From NCBI GenBank assembly GCA_937146645.1, contig CAKZRQ010000012.1:1-64000 (forward strand): DNA of 64,000 bases, in the 5' to 3' direction. Made by a program: the position numbers and the translations under genes. The stretch is from an uncultured Cyclobacteriaceae bacterium (GTDB lineage: Bacteria > Bacteroidota > Bacteroidia > Cytophagales > Cyclobacteriaceae). Position 1 is the first letter of the stretch; the number at the start of each line of letters is the position of its first letter. The notes beneath the pieces are model-generated. The model saw only the letters and a program-made list of their open reading frames with translations, had not been told where the DNA came from and did not search any database. Shown here piece after piece: positions 18,001 to 26,307 of the stretch.

Positions 18001-20526
18001 AAGTATCCTATCGCTGCTGTCGGAAAATTCTAAACCATAAACATCGCCATCACATCCCAGATCTAATCTGGCATATTCGGTGAGTTCTCCTGTGCTTTGG
18101 TCAAAATCAAATATTTCCAGCTTATTACAGCCATTTTCAGAGATGGTAACGGCTAGTTGTGATCCATCAGGGCTGAATTTCATGGCTCCAACTCCGGAAT
18201 TGAAACCGTGGTTACTTCCCACAGAACTTAGAACCGGTTCTCCAATTCCATTTTGAGTAACTGGATAGGCCCTGAAAGTATTGTTGCCAAGTTCATGGAA
18301 CATCACCCAAGTGGTGTCCCCAGAGCTTAACGCTGCACTATGCTCGGTAGAAGGACTGAAAAGGAAATTGTCCTTGGTGGTTACATTCCCAACTCCATTT
18401 TGATTCTGAGCTTTAATATCTACTAATGAGAACTTTACCTCATTCTCCCCATTTGCAGATCTCTGTGTGGTAAATAAGTAGAATAGAGTTTCATCTTCCG
18501 GTACACCTACCGCGATCACGGATTGACTGGAAGAATTATCGCCACCGATATCCTCTCCATTTTCCATGATTTCCCCATTAAGGTCCCAAACGGTCTGGCC
18601 ATCCGTATAGAAAAGAACTTCTCCATCCGATCCTGATATCGTGGTCGTACCCGCAGGAATATCTCTGGGGTGTGCCTCATCAATCGGTCTTGGCGTAGGA
18701 GCATTTGGGTCATCTGGGTCTGGATTGAAATTCAGACCCGCTCCATCACCGAAAAGCCAAATGTTGTTTGATTGATCCTGTAAATCCCAGACCTGAACTC
18801 GAATCTCGGCATATGCATAACACTCGGATCCAGGCTCTCTCACAAGCGCCCAATAGGTTCCTGGAAGACAAACTTCATTCTCCTGCCGAGTGGTCCATCC
18901 TTCGTCCCGAAAGTTGGACCAGAAATATTCATAATTCTGTCCACCACCGCCTCCAGGGGCCTCTCCTCCCTGATCACCTTCCATGGACTGTGCTTCCAGC
19001 AAAGCCCCAATATCAACACACTGTCCCTCACAAATAGTAGTATCTTGAGGGGTGAAATTCGCTTCAAGATTATTTTCGGTGAGTGAGATAGTGTTCGTAG
19101 CAGTTCTGGTGACTCCGTCAGCGAAAGTAACTGTAAGAGTTGCTGAAACACTTTGGCCATTTGCTGCATCGGCTGGGATTAAGAAGTGCTCCTGTGTGTA
19201 ATCTCCATCTACAGGGTTCCCCAGTGAATCCACTAGCGGAGGGTCAAATTCCCAATTGAAGCTTACTGGTCTATAGTTTTCAGGAGTTATCTCACTTGTT
19301 AGCTGAACAGGATTATTCGCACAAGGCATATCTGGCTGCCATGTGAAAGTTACCGATGGTTCGATATCAGCATTTGGGGCAAAGGTTGGGAATATGGTTC
19401 CGCAGAAATCTACTCCATTGAATGGGTCGGCCTCGATTGCGATTAATTCAGAATCTGCTTCTTCAGGATTAGTAACTCTTCCGATTAGTTGTGGCCCTCC
19501 TGTAACTTCCTCATAGATATAATAAAGGTTTCCATCCGGTCCAGCTTTAATATCATAGACAGCCTCAATTGAATCATCGAGGGGCATCACTTCTGGTTCA
19601 GCAGACAGGTCATCCGCAGGAACTCTTAACAAATCATTTCCTCGAGAGAAATAAATATAGGTGCCATCAGGTGAGAATTCTGCTCCACCGAAAGGTTCAC
19701 TGCCACCAGATTGATCTATTGCTTGGGGATTTCCAAAGGATCCTGAGCTCGTATCAAAATCAAGGACTACAATCTCTCCACCTGTTCCAGGGGGAATTAG
19801 AATCAGTTTTTGTTGGTCCGCATCGAAAACCATTGCTTCTGGCGTAAAGCCAATAGCCTCCGTATCAGTCACGGTAAAATTCCCTTCTCCGGCGTCCAGT
19901 CTTCTGGAAACGATATTCCCGTTATCAAAACTTATTAAGTAGGATGGTGAGGCAGGGGTCTTTACTACAAGTAATGCTCCTTCTGCATTTCCGATCACAT
20001 TATCCTTGGATACTACTTCACCTAAGGGTCTCTCATTACCGACTGCCTGACCTGGTGCATTCATGTCGACCAGGGAATACTGTAGCTGACCACCAGGTGA
20101 GATGTAGAAAATATAGAAGAGTTTATTTCCTTCAGGATCATATTCTAAAAATCCTGTTGCTACTTTTTGTCTGCCATCAATATCCCCATTAAGTCCCGGA
20201 GCTGATCCTTGCAGTGGATTTGAGCTATTATCATAGACCAGCTCTCCGTTAGTTAAGAAAAGCGGTTGACCTGTGATTGGGTCAATTGCAATGGCGTTAT
20301 TGTTTTGTCCGATGAGGACAGTGCCTGGTAAAGTCTGAACAGTTGCAGTTTCCCCTTTGCCAAAGGAGAGGTAGTTATTTGGAGTACCAGCTCCGCAGTA
20401 TCCGAAAATCCACTCGTTATCATTGAATCCCTGAGCCAGGGAGACCGATGAAAGACAGAAAGCAAGAAAAAATGTACATAGAGCAAAAACTGACTTCAAC
20501 CTTATGGAATTAAGAGGGCTTTTCAT
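15004..20526 (-). CDS. Giant T9SS type B cargo protein with two beta-propellers
   Basis: About 1,840 residues from the ATG at 20526, which directly begins a signal peptide (MKSPLNSIRLKSVFALCTFF, cleavage near SLAQ). Order: a beta-propeller-like region (about 30-375, opening WIFG), a PKD/Ig segment, a second propeller (about 585-960, opening WLFGDGAG) that repeats the first (LFYIFYIS/LQYSLVDM against LFYLFTTQ/VKFSLVDI), a PKD module (PERLCLDPEEGAGALF), several Ig-like modules, and the sorting domain (about 1742-1840: FPDALVLNDPNRNF, YNRWGELIFYC, CPWDGTVNGEFVPNGTYAV). First gene of the minus-strand cargo run and divergent from porP/sprF. Probably a large surface adhesin. Confidence 0.86.
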   Translation of the reverse strand: MKSPLNSIRLKSVFALCTFFLAFCLSSVSLAQGFNDNEWIFGYCGAGTPNNYLSFGKGETATVQTLPGTVLIGQNNNAIAIDPITGQPLFLTNGELVYDNSSNPLQGSAPGLNGDIDGRQKVATGFLEYDPEGNKLFYIFYISPGGQLQYSLVDMNAPGQAVGNERPLGEVVSKDNVIGNAEGALLVVKTPASPSYLISFDNGNIVSRRLDAGEGNFTVTDTEAIGFTPEAMVFDADQQKLILIPPGTGGEIVVLDFDTSSGSFGNPQAIDQSGGSEPFGGAEFSPDGTYIYFSRGNDLLRVPADDLSAEPEVMPLDDSIEAVYDIKAGPDGNLYYIYEEVTGGPQLIGRVTNPEEADSELIAIEADPFNGVDFCGTIFPTFAPNADIEPSVTFTWQPDMPCANNPVQLTSEITPENYRPVSFNWEFDPPLVDSLGNPVDGDYTQEHFLIPADAANGQSVSATLTVTFADGVTRTATNTISLTENNLEANFTPQDTTICEGQCVDIGALLEAQSMEGDQGGEAPGGGGGQNYEYFWSNFRDEGWTTRQENEVCLPGTYWALVREPGSECYAYAEIRVQVWDLQDQSNNIWLFGDGAGLNFNPDPDDPNAPTPRPIDEAHPRDIPAGTTTISGSDGEVLFYTDGQTVWDLNGEIMENGEDIGGDNSSSQSVIAVGVPEDETLFYLFTTQRSANGENEVKFSLVDIKAQNQNGVGNVTTKDNFLFSPSTEHSAALSSGDTTWVMFHELGNNTFRAYPVTQNGIGEPVLSSVGSNHGFNSGVGAMKFSPDGSQLAVTISENGCNKLEIFDFDQSTGELTEYARLDLGCDGDVYGLEFSDSSDRILVSYRNGGPGVEEFVIRPVDNDDPDAATCPSCFGNASGRAEIESCILSTRNTVDQTSGLDLGALQIGPDGQIYVAVVGSNQIGQINVGSGCTANSTFNQDAVDPMPGTTNLGLPSFVRNSGSSIPEPALALPERLCLDPEEGAGALFEGGGEPDIDSYFWTVVNNDTGDVLQDEFGGPGDQFQTLEQIFTEPGTYTVSLRVDRCGDPDYFFAEGEVLVEAPPELTLPDAITFCSEDPVTLTAIEDYDPAEGLYDFLWTNAGGEVFGDEDSNSITVDEEGIYTVEVSYRLPDGLSDDEALLFETCPATAEVFVGPAFEFDMDQTAEEVCYEDTNVLFAPNTPIEGEYFYELDGDGNRVSLGTFFELDLNIESLPGPGQYEIIFVTQDPILDGCTIEKRNDLLVNELPLLVATQTTPATDCSSADGSFDISMQANAATVTVVETGDTFTNVNAGDILDVQNLNPGVYTIEAENFTGCLYTATVTVENLNPPAGFANTVTVNDEVCTPDGVGDGSLTINFDAGPVSGSYTLTRQGDGLEFTGTFTNVDFVQVPVPEGEYAVEIRDPADCPIPDPDLYQIGERNQVVFSAPSDFTACGEFTFEPSSELPINYLLTDAGGNIIDPNADSTFTISQSGVYTLLGEDPAGIDCPLELTLNANISQIIDFELSDPITDCQAGTTYEAILNNADPADVIFLWKDEGGVIVGRSQSFTPPRDGNYSLEVQPASGGLCPVNSIDFFAENLEESVDVNLDVTPFCGDQTTTLMTVEADLTTVANIEWYSVQGGTRTRIPQWDDLAVVETDQEGTYEVLLRSAAGCDLGRANGTVVRSTIVPPVVPSGFTICAIEGVTLTIDPGIYDNYSWVLNGEEVSTDPIFTPSEPGIYELTVSDNLGCEFIETFEVFEDCALRIVFPDALVLNDPNRNFILYANEYIDDVNVYIYNRWGELIFYCEHENIEPRQEFCPWDGTVNGEFVPNGTYAVVVEFTSRDQNLTQTRTSAITVIE

Positions 20527-20609
20527 ACTTTTCGTACCGCTTTGTAAAACAAGAAGAAGCACTAATCGTTTTAAAAGCTGACTGAATATTCAAATTAACG
20601 AACAAATAC

Positions 20610-21656
20610 TTGTTACGGTCTTCGATTTACATTGTTTTTTTTGTAATCCTCAGCATTTCTAGCATTACTCCGACATTTGGGCAAGACCCCCAATACAGTC
20701 AGTACTATGCAGCGCCATTATATCTTAATCCTGCCATGGCTGGAGGAGAGCTCACAGGAAGAATTGGTTTCAACTATAGAAATCAATGGCCAAGCATTGA
20801 TGCGCAGTTCACTACCTTCTCTGCATATTACGATACCTACCTTCCAGATTATAACAGTGGAATAGGCGTAATGGTCATGCAGGATACAGAAGGAGCGGCT
20901 AAATTACGGTCTACAACCATTTCTGCACTCTATTCTTACGAATTGCGATTAGGCGAAAATTCGTATTTCCGGCCTGGATTTCAGGCAAGTTATATCCGAA
21001 GAGAAATTGGATTTTTTGAAAATCTGGTTTTCGCGAATCAAATAAATCCAACCGATCCATTTGGCCCACTATTGCCGGGAACCGATATTCCAGGTCTAGG
21101 CGATCCGGTAAATATGCTGTCCTTGTCCTTTGGAGGACTTTTCTTCACTGAGGACTTTTGGATAGGGGGTTCTGCTCATCATGTGAATACTCCAAATCAA
21201 TCATTTATAGATGGAGTAAGCCCGCTGCCGACCAAATTCTCGCTTCATGCTGGATATCGAATTTCGCTTGGTGAAGGCTCTATGAGAAGCGACTTTACCC
21301 ACATGCGAAAGGAGAGATACTTTACGCCTACAATTAACTATAAAAGACAGGGGCCTTTTGAGCAACTGGATATAGGGGCTTACTTCTATGTAGAACCTAT
21401 CGTCTTTGGACTCTGGTATAGAGGATTACCGTACAAGCCTGTGGAGGATCAAAGTAATCGAGACGCCATCGTGATGATGGTAGGAGTGAACCTGCTCAGC
21501 GGTCTTAATATTGGTTACAGTTTTGATTACACGGTCTCTCAGCTCGGTATCCAATCAGGCGGAGCTCATGAATTGAGTGTTTCCTGGACTTTGCCAAATA
21601 AATATCAGGGCAAACCGAATCGCCGCGATACCATCCTTCCTTGTCCTAAGTTTTAA
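20610..21656 (+). CDS. PorP/SprF family T9SS membrane protein
   Basis: 348 residues. The signal peptide (RSSIYIVFFVILSISS, cleavage at TFGQ) is followed by the family signature QDPQYSQYYAAPLYLNPAMAG, then an outer-membrane barrel. Start is TTG at 20610: an in-frame TGA lies 25 bases upstream and no ATG precedes the signal. In Flavobacterium, SprF is needed to attach the type B cargo SprB, and such genes usually sit beside their cargo. Here it is divergent from the giant cargo gene across an 83-base gap and is probably the dedicated surface partner for the three cargo proteins. Confidence 0.92.
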   Translation: MLRSSIYIVFFVILSISSITPTFGQDPQYSQYYAAPLYLNPAMAGGELTGRIGFNYRNQWPSIDAQFTTFSAYYDTYLPDYNSGIGVMVMQDTEGAAKLRSTTISALYSYELRLGENSYFRPGFQASYIRREIGFFENLVFANQINPTDPFGPLLPGTDIPGLGDPVNMLSLSFGGLFFTEDFWIGGSAHHVNTPNQSFIDGVSPLPTKFSLHAGYRISLGEGSMRSDFTHMRKERYFTPTINYKRQGPFEQLDIGAYFYVEPIVFGLWYRGLPYKPVEDQSNRDAIVMMVGVNLLSGLNIGYSFDYTVSQLGIQSGGAHELSVSWTLPNKYQGKPNRRDTILPCPKF

Positions 21657-21661
21657 TTCAC

Positions 21662-22903
21662 ATGTCACCTGAAGTACTCACCTATCTTTTGATCGGGGTT
21701 CTTGTATTTGGGTTTTTCTGGGAAAAGCTGCTGAGCTTCTTAAATAATAAGCAACCCGTTCCAAGTATTACCTCCAGTCTTGAAGATCACCTAGATCAGG
21801 ATAAGCTTCGCAAAGCCAAGGATTATCAAAAAGAAAATTTCCGATTCGGTCTGCTGACCGGGACGGTTTCTTTCCTAATTACCCTTGCATTTATTGGTTT
21901 GGGATGGTTTGGTCAGATTGATACTTGGGTTGGCTCGTTTGGGATTCCCTCATTGCTACAATCTGTTCTTTTCTTCGCTTTAATCTTCATTGGCTCGGAT
22001 TTGCTCAGCTTACCTTTTGATTACTATGGGACATTTGTGATCGAAGAGAAGTATGGGTTTAATAAAACCACCATCAAGACTTTCTTTGCTGACAAATTCA
22101 AAGGTTACCTACTCTCCATGGTAATTGGTGGAGGACTTTTGGTTCTTTTCTTATGGCTGATTCATCAAATGGGCCAGGACTTCTGGTGGCAGTTTTGGCT
22201 GATCGCCTCCGTCTTTATGGTCTTCGTGAATCTGTTTTATACTTCATTCATACTTCCGCTATTCAATAAGCTTACCCCTTTGGAAGATGGGCCATTAAAG
22301 AAGAGAATTGTGGCTTACGCAAAGTCAGTGGACTTTCCATTGCAAAACATTTTCGTGATGGATGGGAGTAAAAGATCCTCAAAAGCCAATGCATTCTTTT
22401 CGGGATTTGGGAAGCAAAAGAAGGTGGTTCTTTTCGATACGTTGATCGAACAGCATACTGAAGATGAATTGGTGGCAGTGCTTGCTCATGAAGTCGGTCA
22501 TTATAAAAAGAGGCATATCGTCTGGGGAATGATCGCCTCTATCCTTCAAATTGGTTTTCTACTTTTTGTTCTTGCTCAGTTTATTTTTAATGAGCAAATG
22601 AGTCTGGCCTTGGGAGGTCAGGAATGGTCAGTAGAGCTTAATCTTATTGGTTTCATTATGCTTTTTTCACCTATAAGTATGCTGATCGGAATTGGAATGA
22701 ACTGGCTAAGTCGCAAGAATGAATTCGAGGCAGATGCTTATGCGAGGGATACCTTTGCCGGAAAGCCATTGGCCGATGCCTTAAAAACTCTTTCTGTTAA
22801 GTCCCTAAGTAATATTAATCCACACCCCTGGTTTGTCTTTGTGAACTATTCACATCCTCCTTTATTGGAGAGGCTTGAGAAGCTAGAAGCACCCTCCATC
22901 TAA
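21662..22903 (+). CDS. M48 family membrane metalloprotease (Ste24/CAAX type)
   Basis: 413 residues. Zinc site HEVGH at 276-280, third ligand Glu in NEFEADAY (about E356), and at least six hydrophobic segments, as in Ste24 proteases. The conserved SKRSSKANAFFSGFG (about 236-250) lies before the zinc site. It cleaves peptides near the membrane; bacterial members take part in envelope quality control. It starts 6 bases after porP/sprF, so it is probably co-transcribed with it. Whether it matures T9SS components is unknown. Confidence 0.92.
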   Translation: MSPEVLTYLLIGVLVFGFFWEKLLSFLNNKQPVPSITSSLEDHLDQDKLRKAKDYQKENFRFGLLTGTVSFLITLAFIGLGWFGQIDTWVGSFGIPSLLQSVLFFALIFIGSDLLSLPFDYYGTFVIEEKYGFNKTTIKTFFADKFKGYLLSMVIGGGLLVLFLWLIHQMGQDFWWQFWLIASVFMVFVNLFYTSFILPLFNKLTPLEDGPLKKRIVAYAKSVDFPLQNIFVMDGSKRSSKANAFFSGFGKQKKVVLFDTLIEQHTEDELVAVLAHEVGHYKKRHIVWGMIASILQIGFLLFVLAQFIFNEQMSLALGGQEWSVELNLIGFIMLFSPISMLIGIGMNWLSRKNEFEADAYARDTFAGKPLADALKTLSVKSLSNINPHPWFVFVNYSHPPLLERLEKLEAPSI

Positions 22904-22961
22904 TACAGGATGGCACGTGTTTGCTTTTTTTCTATCTTTTAGGAGATAAACCTATAGACCT

Positions 22962-23840
22962 ATGAAAGACCTCGCAGATTTTCACGCGCCTGTTTCTGAT
23001 TTATTTTCTCAACCTAAAAGTTCAGCCGACTGGGAGCAATATCGTTTGAGCAAAGAACAACTGGAATTCTTTGATGAGAATGGCTACATAGCCGGAATCA
23101 AACTTCTGGATGAAAAGCAAATCGCGGCTCTCAAAAAAGCATTGGATGAAGTGATGGATCCCAAGCATCCCCTGCATGATTTATTCCATGAGTTCCACAG
23201 CAATGAATCAGGTGATCCAGATAAAGTCCTTTTTCACTCCTTAGGTCACTGGAGAATCCATCAGGCATTTCATGATGTAATCTGGAATCCTGCTTTTCGG
23301 ATTGTCGCTTCCCAACTACTGAAAGATCGTCCAGTGAGATTTTGGCATGATCAGCTTTTTTGCAAGCCTGCTCATCATGGAGGAAATGTGGCTTGGCATC
23401 AGGATTACAGCTACTGGACCAGAACCATTGAAATGCAGCATCTGACCTGCTGGTGCGGGATGGATGATGCGAATGAGGAAAATGGATGTCTTCAATATGT
23501 ACCGGGTTCACATCGCTGGGGACTGCTTGAAAAGCCAGCCTTAGCAGGAGAAATGGATGGATTGATGGAAATGATGACTGAAGAGCAGAAGGCCAACTTT
23601 AAGCCTGTTGCCATTCCTTTAAAAGCCGGACATGGAGCATTTCACCATCCACTTTTGGTTCATGGTAGCTTTGCTAATTTTTCTGATCGATCCAGAAAAG
23701 CGTTTGTATTGAATGTTTTTGCAGATGGAACAGTCTCGGATTCAGATGAGCCTTTGCTGGAAGGAGTTCCAGCCATAAAAAAAGGATCAAAGCTGGAAGG
23801 AAAGTTTTTCCCCCTCATCTTTGATCCCGCCGAAGCTTAA
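22962..23840 (+). CDS. Phytanoyl-CoA dioxygenase (PhyH) family protein
   Basis: 292 residues. Fe(II)/2-oxoglutarate dioxygenase with the iron triad H146-x-D148 (in AWHQDYSYW) and distal H234 (in LLVHGSF), followed by an arginine (about R245) suited to bind 2-oxoglutarate. FWHDQLFCKPAHHGG and GCLQYVPGSHRWG are typical PhyH stretches. No signal peptide, so cytoplasmic. It ends 7 bases before the convergent TIM-barrel gene. Substrate unknown; many bacterial PhyH proteins hydroxylate small metabolites rather than phytanoyl-CoA. Confidence 0.88.
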   Translation: MKDLADFHAPVSDLFSQPKSSADWEQYRLSKEQLEFFDENGYIAGIKLLDEKQIAALKKALDEVMDPKHPLHDLFHEFHSNESGDPDKVLFHSLGHWRIHQAFHDVIWNPAFRIVASQLLKDRPVRFWHDQLFCKPAHHGGNVAWHQDYSYWTRTIEMQHLTCWCGMDDANEENGCLQYVPGSHRWGLLEKPALAGEMDGLMEMMTEEQKANFKPVAIPLKAGHGAFHHPLLVHGSFANFSDRSRKAFVLNVFADGTVSDSDEPLLEGVPAIKKGSKLEGKFFPLIFDPAEA

Positions 23841-23847
23841 ATCTGAA

Positions 23848-24669
23848 TTACTTCAGATGCTTCTGAATAAATTTCACGCTCTCTGGAATTTGAGCTACTG
23901 ATCTGGAACTCTCATCTTCAATGATGAGATATTCAGTCCCTTGTTTTTTCGCTTCTTTAATAATTCCTGCGATATCTACGTCTCCAGTGCCTAGGATGAC
24001 ATTGGTTTCCACGTCCGCACGTCCATCATCAGATGCTTCAGTTCCTTTTTCGCGATCCTTCAGGTGAAGTAGTGGAAACATTCCTGGGTAATCTTTCATG
24101 TATTGCAAAGGATCACCACCTCCTTGTTGTACCCAATAAACGTCCATATTGAATGCAAAGTGCTCCGCATTTTCAAACATGTAATCCATTAAAAAGCCTC
24201 CTTCATATTCAGCGAATTCATAGCCATGAGGATGGTAAAGAAGTGTTATTCCTTCTTCGGCTAGCTTTGCGCCAGCTTCATTAAATAGCTTTGTGGCTTT
24301 CTTCAAATCTTTCTCAGAAATAGGGCCTTCCTTATGTGGAATCCAATAGCAAGTCGCATATTTCGCCCCAAACTTCTTGGCATTTTCTATGATAGGAGAA
24401 AGATTTTTCGAGAGCTGATTATAATCTGCGCCCACACCAATGATTCGCATGTTGTTCTCATCGAGCATAGCAGCGAATTCAGCATCTGAGTAGCCATAAC
24501 CGCCTCCTCCTTCCAGTGCATTTATCCCCCAGGTAGGAATCATTTCAAAATATTCTCCGGGATCATCCTTAAGCTCATTGCGAAGGCTATATAGCTGTAA
24601 AGCAATTTCTTGAGCGCTGATCGCAAAAGAAGTGAGAAAGGCTAAGGTCAAAAGTGATAAGCGTTTCAT
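23848..24669 (-). CDS. Exported sugar phosphate isomerase/epimerase-like TIM barrel
   Basis: 273 residues with a signal peptide (MKRLSLLTLAFLTSFAISAQ), so probably periplasmic. The rest is a xylose-isomerase-like TIM barrel (AP_endonuc_2): ALQLYSLRNEL, IGVGADYNQLS, LLYHPHGYEFAEY, FNMDVYWVQQGGGDPL, LLHLKDREKG, and YLIIEDES near the end, where His, Asp and Glu residues can hold a divalent metal. Exported members are common in Bacteroidota and lie with Gfo/Idh, DUF1080 and ThuA genes, which suggests work on free or keto-sugars in the periplasm rather than sugar phosphates. Reaction not assignable. Confidence 0.82.
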   Translation of the reverse strand: MKRLSLLTLAFLTSFAISAQEIALQLYSLRNELKDDPGEYFEMIPTWGINALEGGGGYGYSDAEFAAMLDENNMRIIGVGADYNQLSKNLSPIIENAKKFGAKYATCYWIPHKEGPISEKDLKKATKLFNEAGAKLAEEGITLLYHPHGYEFAEYEGGFLMDYMFENAEHFAFNMDVYWVQQGGGDPLQYMKDYPGMFPLLHLKDREKGTEASDDGRADVETNVILGTGDVDIAGIIKEAKKQGTEYLIIEDESSRSVAQIPESVKFIQKHLK

Positions 24670-24759
24670 GAGAGGTTGTTTTTGGGTTGAGTATCTAAAA
24701 TAGCAAAATCTATTTGGCTTCCTGATGAAATCCTTAAATTGAAGGATATCAAAATTTTC

Positions 24760-25803
24760 ATGAAGACATCTCGAAGAGACTTTCTCAAAACCACCTCAAC
24801 CCTAGGACTTGCCATGAGTATTTCACCTTCTTTTTCCATCGATTTACAAAATGATGAACTAATCGGACATGGAGATTTTCAGTATAAAGTTGACTCCAAA
24901 TGGGGGATGCTTGATCCTGAAAAAGTTCCAGTACTAAACTGTCATGAAATGGTCATGGACCGCAAAGGTCGAATGATCATGCTTACGGATGAGGCTAAAA
25001 ACAATGTGATTATCTATGATCAGTCTGGAAAACTGCTTAAAACCTGGACTTTAGGTTTGGATAGAGCGCATGGGCTGAGTTTGGTGGATGAAGGTGACGC
25101 AGAGTATTTATGGATAGTTGACAATGGAGGGAGAGTGGTGAAAACCACATTAGATGGTGCAGTCGTATCTGAAATTATTCAACCTCAGAAAGAAGGAATT
25201 TACAGCGAAGAGATGGGCTGGGTTCCAACTGAAACGGCCACGGCTCCGAATGGAGACTTATACATAGCTGATGGATATGGCTCTCAATACTTTCTACAGT
25301 ATGACAAGGATGGAAAGTTCATCCGAAAGTTTGGTGGACCAGGAAATGAAGATGCCCAATTCAGCACAGCACACGGGATAGCTATAGATCAAAGAGGGGG
25401 AGCAGAACCTACCTTGATGTGTACTTCGAGAGGTCATAATTCCTTAAAGCGATTCTCGATGGATGGTGAGTATTTGGAGACGATCTTTTTGCCTGGAGCC
25501 TATGTTTGTAGACCTGTAATTCATGGAGACCATTTGTATGCTGGGGTTTGTTGGTCACGTCTTCGATATCTAAACCAAACTGATAATTCAGGTTTTGTTA
25601 CCATTTTGGATAAGGAAAATAAAGTGGTTTCCAATCCCGGAGGTACCGCACCTTTATATGAGAATGGAGAACTTCAACTCATGATTCAATCACAGCCTAT
25701 TTTTAAGCACTGTCATGATGTATGCATAGACCAAGATGAAAATATCTATGTCTGCCAGTGGAATGCAGGAAAAACCTATCCAATCAAATTAATCCGTTCT
25801 TAA
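24760..25803 (+). CDS. Tat-exported NHL-type beta-propeller protein
   Basis: 347 residues. The ATG at 24760 starts a twin-arginine signal (MKTSRRDFLKTTSTLGLAM); a TTG at 24739 is in frame but adds a non-signal leader. Propeller blades are visible as NHL-like repeats: GRMIMLTDEAKNNVIIYDQS, LWIVDNGGRVVKTTLDG, GDLYIADGYGSQYFLQYDKD, CTSRGHNSLKRFSMDGEYL, ENIYVCQWNAGK. Conserved histidines (NCHEMVMD, RAHGLS, TAHGIAID, KHCHDVCID) recur at blade starts, as in peptidylglycine-lyase-like six-bladed propellers that bind metal. Tat export suggests it folds or takes cofactor before export. Function unknown. Confidence 0.8.
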   Translation: MKTSRRDFLKTTSTLGLAMSISPSFSIDLQNDELIGHGDFQYKVDSKWGMLDPEKVPVLNCHEMVMDRKGRMIMLTDEAKNNVIIYDQSGKLLKTWTLGLDRAHGLSLVDEGDAEYLWIVDNGGRVVKTTLDGAVVSEIIQPQKEGIYSEEMGWVPTETATAPNGDLYIADGYGSQYFLQYDKDGKFIRKFGGPGNEDAQFSTAHGIAIDQRGGAEPTLMCTSRGHNSLKRFSMDGEYLETIFLPGAYVCRPVIHGDHLYAGVCWSRLRYLNQTDNSGFVTILDKENKVVSNPGGTAPLYENGELQLMIQSQPIFKHCHDVCIDQDENIYVCQWNAGKTYPIKLIRS

Positions 25804-25813
25804 CCAGAGTCAT

Positions 25814-26194
25814 ATGAAGGTTGTACATGCCATGTGGTTTGAAATCCCTACCAAGGATTTGGACCGTGCGATTTCTTTTTACCAGGATGTTTTTGAGTGT
25901 GAGATAAAGAAGGTGGACTTGGGTGATTTAAAAATGGGTTGGTTTCCTACCGACGGTAAAAGCCCTGGAGCAACTGGCACTCTAGTACACAATGAGGAAT
26001 TCTATGAGAATAGCGAAAAGGCGGGCACTCTAATCTATCTACATGCGGAGGATTGCAGTTCGGAATTAGCGCGAGTAGAGAAAGCCGGAGGAAAGGTAGT
26101 AATCCCGAAAAAGGAAATTTCACCAGAACATGGATTTATGGGAGTTTTTATTGATTCCGAAGGGAATCGGATAGCTCTTCATAGTCTAAAATAG
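25814..26194 (+). CDS. VOC family (glyoxalase-like) protein
   Basis: 126 residues, one vicinal-oxygen-chelate domain: VHAMWFEIPTKDLDRAISFYQDVFE at the start, and GFMGVFIDSEGNRIALHS at the end. The His and Glu positions (residue 4 region and the EGN segment) fit a metal site, but the substrate is not predictable. It starts 10 bases after the Tat-propeller gene and is probably in the same transcript. Cytoplasmic, no signal. Confidence 0.88.
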   Translation: MKVVHAMWFEIPTKDLDRAISFYQDVFECEIKKVDLGDLKMGWFPTDGKSPGATGTLVHNEEFYENSEKAGTLIYLHAEDCSSELARVEKAGGKVVIPKKEISPEHGFMGVFIDSEGNRIALHSLK

Positions 26195-26204
26195 TCGATC
26201 GAAA

Positions 26205-26222
26205 TAGACTAGGAATAGTCTA
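26205..26222. other. Hairpin with repeated TAGTC motifs after the VOC gene
   Basis: TAGACTA (26205-26211), loop GGAA, TAGTCTA (26216-26222): a perfect 7-bp stem. Two more copies of TAGTC occur just upstream (26182 and 26192), the first inside the VOC gene. The stem is followed by a run of As rather than Ts on the plus strand, so it is not a standard terminator for the VOC gene. It could act as an RNA 3'-end stabiliser. Confidence 0.5.
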
Positions 26223-26273
26223 AAAAAATATTCAAATACTTAAGTTTTTCTTTTTAGCTCTTTCTGGACTTCA

Positions 26274-26281
26274 TATATTTG
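26274..26281 (+). promoter_or_regulatory. Candidate -7 promoter element of the histidine kinase gene
   Basis: TATATTTG is an exact match to the Bacteroidetes -7 consensus TAnnTTTG, 26 bases before the ATG at 26308. No clear -33 TTTG is seen at the usual distance. Confidence 0.4.
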
Positions 26282-26307
26282 GTGCCCCAATGCTAGAATA
26301 TTCTTGA

